A DNA stretch of 25,674 bases from a virus: positions 1 through 25,674 of the IMG/VR virus record IMGVR_UViG_3300047470_000054; one strand, 5' to 3'. The number at the start of each line of letters is the position of its first letter. Positions within the stretch are counted from its first letter, which is position 1. Below are positions 21,048-25,674 of this stretch, piece after piece. The position numbers and the translations under genes were made by a program. A model generated the notes under the pieces. That model searched no databases and was not told the DNA's origin. It saw only the letters and a list, made by a program, of their open reading frames with translations.

Positions 21048-22643
21048 TTGGCCGACGTTAAGATTACCATCTCAGCGAAGGCTCTCTACGAACAGCTTGT
21101 CACCGACAGAGACCCGTATCTTAAGCGGGCTCGTCGGGCGGCTGAACTCACGGTCCCCTACCTGTTCCCCAAAGAGGGCACTACAGGGGCCGCTGATTTC
21201 GTTGAGCCTAACCAAGGTCTAGGCGCTCGCGGTCTCAGGTTCCTCGCTTCCAAGCTGAGCCAGAGCCTGTTCCCGATCAACGCGCCTTTCTTCAAATACG
21301 AAATCGACGACATCGCCCTTCAGGACCTGACCAAGGCCGACGACAAAAGGGGTGAGATCGAGAAGGCACTCAGCGCCCGCGAACGTGCGGTTCTGTCTGA
21401 GATGAACGGTTCCATGTTCCGGCCCGTCGCCTTTGAAGCCTGCCGTCAGCTCGTGCTGGCTGGCAACTACATGATCTTCATCCCGAAGAAGGGCAAGCCG
21501 CGTGGCTTCCGCCTGTCGTCTTACGTGGTCAATCGTGACCCGTCTGGCAACGTCCTCGACATCGTCATCAAAGAGCAAGTCGCTCGCGCTGCTCTGTCCG
21601 AGGACATCAAGTCCAAGATCGCAAGCTCCGATGTTGCCGATAGCGACAAGGAAGCGACGGTCGACGTCTACACGCTCATCACGCTCGATGACGCCTCCAG
21701 TCAGTACATCGTGGTCCAAGAGATCGACGGTGTGCAGATCGACGGCGAATACTCGGGCTCGTACCCCAAAGACAAGCTGCCCTGGCTGCCCCTGCGTTTC
21801 ACCTATGTGGAAGGCGAGGACTACGGTCGCGGCTTCGTTGACGAGTACATTGGCGACCTGAACTCCCTCGACGTCCTGACCGAAGCACTCCGGGACGGCA
21901 CCGTGCAAGGTGCGAAGGTTGTCTGGATCGTGTCCCCCAACTCGACCGTCCGCGTCGAGAAGCTGTCGAAGGCCGAGAACGGCGCATTCGTCCAGGGCGA
22001 CATCAACATGATCCAGCCCCTCAGGCTCGACAAGCAGGCCGACTTCGCGGTGGCCGAAAGGTTCATCCAGCAGCTCACCGAACGGCTCTCCTTCGCGTTC
22101 CTCCTCAACACCTCCGTTCAGCGGAAGGGTGAGAGGGTCACGGCGGAAGAGATTCGGTACATGGCCGGCGAACTCGATCAGGGTCTCGGCGGTGTCTACT
22201 CGCTGCTCGCTGAAGAGTTCCAGCTCCCCGTCGCCCGTCTCTTTGAGGCGCGCATGGAGTTCGTTCGCAAGGTGGCTCCGCTCCCCAAGGAGATCACCTC
22301 CACGACCATCGTTACGGGCCTCGACGCCCTTGGTCGCGGCAACGATTTGCAGAACCTCGACAGCTTCCTGGCCGGCGCAGCCCAGCTCGGTGGTCCCGAA
22401 ACCATCGCTCGCTACGTCAATCTCGGTGAGTACTTCAAGCGCCGTGGTGCCGCTCTCGGCATCGACATGGGTGGCCTGATCCGCACCGACGAAGAAATCC
22501 AGGCAGCCGATCAAGCCGCTCAACAGCAGGCCATGATCCAGCAGCTCGGCCCTCAAGCCATCTCCCAAATGGGTGGCATGATGAAAGAGGGCATGAAACA
22601 GGACGCCCAACCCCAAGCCACGACAGGAGAACAGAATGGCTGA
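21048..22643 (+). CDS. Head-tail connector (portal) protein, T7 gp8-like
   Basis: 531 aa (T7 536) from TTG 21048, 4 nt after the previous stop; no ATG or clear ribosome site is near, so re-initiation is likely. Characteristic segments: YLFPKEGTTGAADFVEPNQG, ASKLSQSLFPINAPFFK, GRGFVDEYIGDLNSLDVLTE, and RKGERVTAEEIRYMAGEL. It forms the dodecameric ring at the capsid vertex through which DNA is packaged. The C-terminus is Gln/Met-rich. Confidence 0.94.
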   Translation: MADVKITISAKALYEQLVTDRDPYLKRARRAAELTVPYLFPKEGTTGAADFVEPNQGLGARGLRFLASKLSQSLFPINAPFFKYEIDDIALQDLTKADDKRGEIEKALSARERAVLSEMNGSMFRPVAFEACRQLVLAGNYMIFIPKKGKPRGFRLSSYVVNRDPSGNVLDIVIKEQVARAALSEDIKSKIASSDVADSDKEATVDVYTLITLDDASSQYIVVQEIDGVQIDGEYSGSYPKDKLPWLPLRFTYVEGEDYGRGFVDEYIGDLNSLDVLTEALRDGTVQGAKVVWIVSPNSTVRVEKLSKAENGAFVQGDINMIQPLRLDKQADFAVAERFIQQLTERLSFAFLLNTSVQRKGERVTAEEIRYMAGELDQGLGGVYSLLAEEFQLPVARLFEARMEFVRKVAPLPKEITSTTIVTGLDALGRGNDLQNLDSFLAGAAQLGGPETIARYVNLGEYFKRRGAALGIDMGGLIRTDEEIQAADQAAQQQAMIQQLGPQAISQMGGMMKEGMKQDAQPQATTGEQNG

Positions 22644-22779
22644 TGAAACGATCCCCGAAGTGGTGACCCCCGAGGTCGCCGCAGAGAAACCCAAGGCTGC
22701 CCCGAAAGGCAAAGCCAAAGACAAGGCCCCGGTGAACCATGAGGTTCTCCTGAGCGGCAACGTACTGGTGACGCATTGA
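22636..22779 (+). CDS. Small hypothetical protein between portal and scaffold, 47 aa
   Basis: ATG 22636 overlaps the portal end by 8 nt with AGGAG upstream. The N-terminal part is Pro/Lys/Ala-rich and disordered (TPEVAAEKPKAAPKGKAKDK); the last 17 residues (VNHEVLLSGNVLVTH) look structured. Its stop overlaps the TTG of the scaffold. Possibly a capsid assembly accessory; no family recognised. Confidence 0.6.
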   Translation: MADETIPEVVTPEVAAEKPKAAPKGKAKDKAPVNHEVLLSGNVLVTH

Positions 22780-23618
22780 GCGTTGAAACCGTACAGGTCC
22801 AGACCGTAGCACCGTCCGCTGAGGAAAGTGCTGCGGCCCTGGCTGCTGCTGCCGCTACCGCCCCGACAAACGAGGCTGAGGCCCGCGCCAAGATCGAAGC
22901 TGAGAAAGCCGCTGCGGCTGCCCCGGCTCGTCCCGAATGGCTCGATGCCAAGTTCCAGTCTCCCGAGGACATGGCGAAAGCCTACGCCGAGCTGGAGAAG
23001 AAGCTGGGCGCTGCCAAGGAAGAGCCGAAGCCTGACGCCGAGAAGACTGCCGAACAGATCGCCAAGGAAGCTGCCGACAAGGCCGCTGCTGAAGCCAAGG
23101 ACAAGGAGCCCCCGAAGGCCTCTGAAGTCGTTGCTGATCTGAACGCCAAGTTCCTCGCTCAGGACGGCAAGCTGACTGACGCCGACTACGCCGCAGCCGA
23201 GGCCATTGGTCACGACCGCGCAACTGTCGACGCCTTCATCGCCGGCCAGCAGGCTCTTGCCGAAGTGGCAACGCAGCGCATCACCTCCGCAGCCGGTGGC
23301 AAGGAAAGCATGGACCGCATGTTCGCATGGGCGTCCACCTCCATCCCGGCAGCCGAGATCGAGACCTTCAACAAGGCCTTCGAGGGCGCTGACGTCAATT
23401 CCGCGGTGGTCGCCATGGAACAGCTCAAGGCCAAGTACGAGGCTGCCAACGGGAAAGAACCGACGCTCGTCGCCGGCAAGCCCGGTGCCAACGCTTCGGA
23501 CGTGTTCTCAAGCTGGGCTCAGGTGCAGGCAGCGATGTCTGACGAACGCTACGGCAAAGACCACGCATACCGGACCACGGTCGAGCAGAAGCTCGCTCGG
23601 TCCAACAACATCCGATAA
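22776..23618 (+). CDS. Capsid assembly scaffolding protein, T7 gp9-like
   Basis: 280 aa from TTG 22776 (TTGA overlap). Ala/Glu/Lys-rich, low-complexity N-terminal half with long helices (EAEARAKIEAEKAAAAAPAR), then PEWLDAKFQSPEDMAKAYAE, typical for T7-like scaffolds. The C-terminal part (FSSWAQVQAAMSDERYGKDH then RTTVEQKLARSNNI) is a basic helical end that would contact the capsid protein. It guides procapsid assembly and is lost on maturation. Confidence 0.88.
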   Translation: MSVETVQVQTVAPSAEESAAALAAAAATAPTNEAEARAKIEAEKAAAAAPARPEWLDAKFQSPEDMAKAYAELEKKLGAAKEEPKPDAEKTAEQIAKEAADKAAAEAKDKEPPKASEVVADLNAKFLAQDGKLTDADYAAAEAIGHDRATVDAFIAGQQALAEVATQRITSAAGGKESMDRMFAWASTSIPAAEIETFNKAFEGADVNSAVVAMEQLKAKYEAANGKEPTLVAGKPGANASDVFSSWAQVQAAMSDERYGKDHAYRTTVEQKLARSNNIR

Positions 23619-23625
23619 GTGACAC

Positions 23626-23656
23626 GGCCTCCACCTCTGCATCGCAAGTGGGGGCC
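23626..23656 (+). promoter_or_regulatory. GGCCTCCAC motif forming a 9-bp hairpin
   Basis: GGCCTCCAC (23626-23634) pairs with GTGGGGGCC (23648-23656) with one G-U pair and a 13-nt loop; TTCACTCGTTT follows. It lies 7 nt after the scaffold stop. This copy of the block-head motif is shaped as a terminator-like hairpin, perhaps lowering lysis gene expression below virion genes. Promoter function is also possible. Confidence 0.5.
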
Positions 23657-23678
23657 TTCACTCGTTTCAAAGGACATC

Positions 23679-24269
23679 ATGAACCGCCCAGCATTCTTCG
23701 CTGCGGTGCGCTCTGCATTTGGCCCTCTGGCTGCCACTCAGGTGGCCGGCTTCACGCTGATCCTCGACCAAGCCGAGAAGGTGAAGACGCCGCTCGACCG
23801 CCTCACGTACATGCTCGCGACGACCTACTGGGAAACCGGCAGGACGATGCAGCCCGTGGCCGAGGCCAACTGGGTCAAGAACGCTGAGGCATGGCGCAAG
23901 ACGCACCTCCGATACTGGCCTTTCTACGGTCGTGGCTACGTCCAGTTGACGTGGGACTACAACTACAAGAAGGCATCCGATTATTTCCGCACGGTCCTCG
24001 GGATCAACGTGGACTTCGTCAAGAACCCCGAGCTGGTCATGCGCCCCGAGTACGCGGTCATCATCCTGTTCGTCGGCATGGAGCAAGGCTGGTTCACCGG
24101 CAAGAAGCTCGCTGACTACATGGACGGCATCGACGAGGGTGACGTGGAAGACATGCGCGAGATGGTCGAAGCCCGTCGCATCATCAACGGTGTCGACAAG
24201 AAGGTTGAGATCGCCAAGATCGGCCTCGTGTTCGAGAAGGCTCTCCGCACCTCGGGCTACGGCAAGTGA
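23679..24269 (+). CDS. Endolysin, GH19-type
   Basis: 196 aa; ATG 23679 with AAAGGA upstream; an earlier frame start at 23619 would run through the hairpin and is rejected. Typical GH19-like segments: LTYMLATTYWETGRTMQPVA with candidate catalytic Glu52 and Glu62, then FYGRGYVQLTW at 82-92, and EARRIINGVDKKVEIAKIG near the end. It hydrolyses peptidoglycan at lysis. No signal peptide or SAR helix, so it depends on a holin. The holin GTG overlaps its stop. Confidence 0.9.
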   Translation: MNRPAFFAAVRSAFGPLAATQVAGFTLILDQAEKVKTPLDRLTYMLATTYWETGRTMQPVAEANWVKNAEAWRKTHLRYWPFYGRGYVQLTWDYNYKKASDYFRTVLGINVDFVKNPELVMRPEYAVIILFVGMEQGWFTGKKLADYMDGIDEGDVEDMREMVEARRIINGVDKKVEIAKIGLVFEKALRTSGYGK

Positions 24270-24550
24270 CCGTCAAGTCCAGCAGGCGCACCTCTAAGAT
24301 GTTCCTCCTGGGCAACACATTCCTCGCCTGGGGGCTCGCCTTCTACAGCCTCTACACCAACCAAGGGACAGCCGCAGTGGCATCCTCGCTGGCCCTGATC
24401 GGTTCCCTCTACGGAGCCTATGTCGGTGTCGGCCACATGGATTACCGCCGCTTCCTGAACTTCTTCAACGGACAGGAGACAGGCCTATCATACCCAGGGT
24501 CTATGCCTACCTCGCCGGATTGCTTGCCGTCCTCGCCCTCGTTGGCGTGA
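24266..24550 (+). CDS. Holin-like membrane protein
   Basis: 94 aa from GTG 24266 (GTGA overlap with endolysin). Basic N-terminus (VKSSRRTSK) then two hydrophobic segments (FLLGNTFLAWGLAFYSLYTN and TAAVASSLALIGSLYGAYVG) and a charged region HMDYRRFLN. Two spans right after the endolysin suggest a class II-like holin releasing it. The last ~25 residues overlap the spanin frame and look unconstrained. Confidence 0.75.
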   Translation: MTVKSSRRTSKMFLLGNTFLAWGLAFYSLYTNQGTAAVASSLALIGSLYGAYVGVGHMDYRRFLNFFNGQETGLSYPGSMPTSPDCLPSSPSLA

Positions 24551-24816
24551 TCTACGGTAAAGGCCGGCTTGACGCCAAACACGCAGCCGAAACGGCGCTC
24601 CTGAAGGGAAACCTGAAGGTCGCAGAGCTGAACCTCAAGAACGAGAAGGACGCCCGTCAGGGTGACGCCATTCTTGCCACCGAAGCTGCCAAACGACAGG
24701 CAGCCCTCACACACAAGATTGACGAGCTGGATGCCTATGTGGACACGCTTCAAGATCGCGATAGCGTCTGCCTTAGTGGCACTGACACTGAGCGGTTGCG
24801 CGACCTCTGGAAATAG
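24520..24816 (+). CDS. Rz: Inner-membrane spanin, Rz-like; start codon uncertain
   Basis: An N-terminal hydrophobic span (VYAYLAGLLAVLALVGVIYG) is followed by a periplasmic coiled coil (AETALLKGNLKVAELNLKNE ... AKRQAALTHKIDELDAYVDT), the layout of i-spanins. The only standard start is TTG 24520, which lacks a ribosome site and cuts into the span. A strong ACAGGAGAC lies at 24472-24480, ahead of in-frame ATC (24487) and ATA (24490); the gene may really begin there. With Rz1 it fuses inner and outer membranes at lysis. Confidence 0.75.
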   Translation: MLAVLALVGVIYGKGRLDAKHAAETALLKGNLKVAELNLKNEKDARQGDAILATEAAKRQAALTHKIDELDAYVDTLQDRDSVCLSGTDTERLRDLWK

Positions 24817-25012
24817 GATCGTCGCTCCCACCTACCCAGAGCTGCCCGCCGACTTGCGGGTTTGCTTCAGCACCCAGGTTGCCCCACCGGCAGCCGGCGT
24901 GATGACCAAGAAGCGAGTGATCTTCCTGATCGCTGCGCTGAAGAAATCGGAGACCGAGAAGACCGACTGTGGCAAGCGCCTCATCGCCTTCTACGACAGC
25001 GTCTCCCACTGA
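24737..25012 (+). CDS. Rz1: Outer-membrane lipoprotein spanin, Rz1-like
   Basis: Start at ATG 24737 (or ATG 24731), inside the Rz gene in another frame, as in lambda. MWTRFKIAIASALVALTLSG followed by Cys is a lipoprotein signal with lipobox LSGC; mature Cys gets lipidated and sorted to the outer membrane. The mature part is longer than classical Rz1 and includes PPAAG and a helix KKRVIFLIAALKKSE; it runs about 200 nt past the end of Rz. Confidence 0.8.
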   Translation: MWTRFKIAIASALVALTLSGCATSGNRIVAPTYPELPADLRVCFSTQVAPPAAGVMTKKRVIFLIAALKKSETEKTDCGKRLIAFYDSVSH

Positions 25013-25021
25013 GCGCGCCCG

Positions 25022-25037
25022 TTACCGAGGCCGGTAA
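25022..25037 (+). other. Perfect 6-bp stem-loop in the capsid leader
   Basis: TTACCG (25022-25027) and CGGTAA (25032-25037) flank the loop AGGC. It starts 10 nt after the Rz1 stop. No T-run follows. Part of a heavily structured 305-nt gap before the capsid gene. Confidence 0.35.
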
Positions 25038-25069
25038 GTATCGGAACGTATGCCCCACGCACGGGGTTG

Positions 25070-25118
25070 GGGGACGCCTGCGGCGCTAACCACGAGGGTT
25101 CAATCCCCTCGGTCCCCG
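25070..25118 (+). other. tRNA-like structure lacking D and anticodon arms
   Basis: GAGGG-TTCAATC-CCCTC (25094-25110) is a textbook T-arm with a TTCAATC loop. It is enclosed by a 6-bp stem GGGGAC (25070-25075)/GTCCCC (25112-25117) acting as acceptor. Only a small GCC-TGC-GGC hairpin (25076-25084) occupies the place of the D and anticodon arms, and no CCA follows (GTCACC). It is not a functional tRNA. Acceptor plus T-arm is the minimal substrate of RNase P, so mRNA processing is one possible role. Confidence 0.45.
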
Positions 25119-25145
25119 TCACCTACTCCCCGTCCTGTTCTGACA

Positions 25146-25172
25146 GATCACACCCCTCTTTAGGCGGTGATC
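25146..25172. promoter_or_regulatory. Inverted repeat in the capsid leader
   Basis: GATCAC (25146-25151) and GTGATC (25167-25172) are perfect 6-bp arms around 15 nt. The 5' portion CACCCCTCTTTAGGCGG faintly resembles the CTCCACT element but lacks its core. The rest of the 25013-25317 gap shows no gene. Candidate 5'-leader structure for the capsid mRNA. Confidence 0.3.
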
Positions 25173-25317
25173 AAGGAACCAAGGAAGTCTCACCAGAAGA
25201 CAACTTGTGACCCGCCAACCGCACCTGAGGGTGTGGAAGCCGGATAATCCCAATGAAGCTTCCAGTGCTGCTCCGAGGTCCGCGCAAACCTCAGAACAAA
25301 CACGGGAAATACACAAC

Positions 25318-25674
25318 ATGGCCAATGGTGGCATTGTTTCTAACCTCGGTCAGGCCAACGGCACTGGCGACGTCCAGGCTAACTTCGTCAAGGTTGCGAC
25401 CGGCGAAATCCTGACTGCATTCACTCGCACTGTCGAGTTCGCGGACAAGCACATGGTCCGCAACATTTCGGAAGGCAAGTCCGCTTCCTTCCCGGTAACG
25501 GGTCGCACCTCGGGTGCCCGCTATCACACCCCGGGCGATCAGGTCCTGGGTACGGTCACCAAGTTCAACGAGCGCGTCATCACCATCGACGACCTCCTGC
25601 TGACCGACTACTTCACCGCCAACATCTACGAGGCGATGAACCACTTCGAGACCCGCTCGGAGATGACCAAGCAG
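25318..25674 (+). CDS. Major capsid protein, T7 gp10-like (3' partial)
   Basis: ATG 25318 opens a frame that runs off the window (119 codons seen); CGGGAAAT precedes it. The visible part has the T7-like capsid N-terminus: ATGEILTAFTRTVEFADKHM, VRNISEGKSASFPVTGRTSG, ARYHTPGDQVLG and RVITIDDLLLTDYF, followed by a helix with HFETRSEM. It forms the icosahedral shell (HK97 fold in this family). Placement after scaffold, separated by the lysis cassette, is unusual. Confidence 0.9.
   Translation, partial: MANGGIVSNLGQANGTGDVQANFVKVATGEILTAFTRTVEFADKHMVRNISEGKSASFPVTGRTSGARYHTPGDQVLGTVTKFNERVITIDDLLLTDYFTANIYEAMNHFETRSEMTKQ

Noticed and set aside
21219-23213. 664-codon minus-strand frame
   Set aside because: Antisense to portal and scaffold; Leu/Gly/Ser-rich shadow translation without motifs.
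25022-25123. A complete tRNA gene upstream of the capsid gene
   Set aside because: The T-arm is good, but no 5' acceptor at the right distance, no D-arm and no anticodon arm can be folded.
1-25674. CRISPR array, insertion sequence or terminal direct repeat
   Set aside because: No regularly spaced repeats, transposase or long terminal repeat were seen; both window ends lie inside genes.

Overview
This window looks like the left and middle part of a temperate T7-like podovirus or prophage (Autographivirales type). It carries a T7-family single-subunit RNA polymerase, a gp2.5-like SSB, endonuclease I, a gp4-like primase-helicase, a gp5-like DNA polymerase, a gp6-like exonuclease, and then gp7.3-, gp8- (portal), gp9- (scaffold) and gp10-like (capsid) proteins in T7 order. 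The sequence is GC-rich by eye. The phage carries a 39-bp copy of the 5' half of a bacterial tRNA-Leu(UAA), which with the base composition suggests a GC-rich, probably alphaproteobacterial host; the host assignment is inference. All genes are on the + strand. The window begins inside a gene and ends inside the capsid gene, so the genome continues on both sides.

Layout. (1) 1-2864: accessory early genes: a SprT-like metalloprotease, a Gp88-like protein and a chain of tiny stop/start-overlapping genes. (2) 2865-6216: lysogeny module. A near-consensus sigma70 promoter with an adjacent palindrome precedes a C-terminal HTH protein, two winged-helix regulators, an unknown protein and a tyrosine integrase. 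A well-formed attP follows: a tRNA-Leu core flanked by repeated TGTGGGA arm sites. (3) 6217-9585: a BRO-N antirepressor-like gene, a small gene and the phage RNA polymerase. (4) 9668-20627: DNA metabolism (RNA ligase-like, SSB, Holliday junction nuclease, primase-helicase, polymerase, GIY-YIG-like ORF, exonuclease, HAD phosphatase, dNMP kinase), interspersed with micro-proteins, many of them membrane peptides. (5) 20624-25674: virion genes, with the lysis cassette (GH19-type endolysin, holin, Rz/Rz1 spanins) unusually placed between scaffold and major capsid.

How it works together (inference). The host sigma70 promoter at 2910-2938 would drive regulators and integrase for lysogeny. Lytic growth would run from the phage polymerase, replication proteins would copy the genome, and the virion and lysis genes would follow. 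A short motif around CTCCACT recurs at the heads of gene blocks (470, 1317, 6135, 9629, 11449, 20635, 23629) and is the best candidate for a phage-specific transcription or processing signal. Translation is tightly coupled: most genes overlap by NTGA or TGATG, and many use TTG, GTG or apparently even CTG starts.
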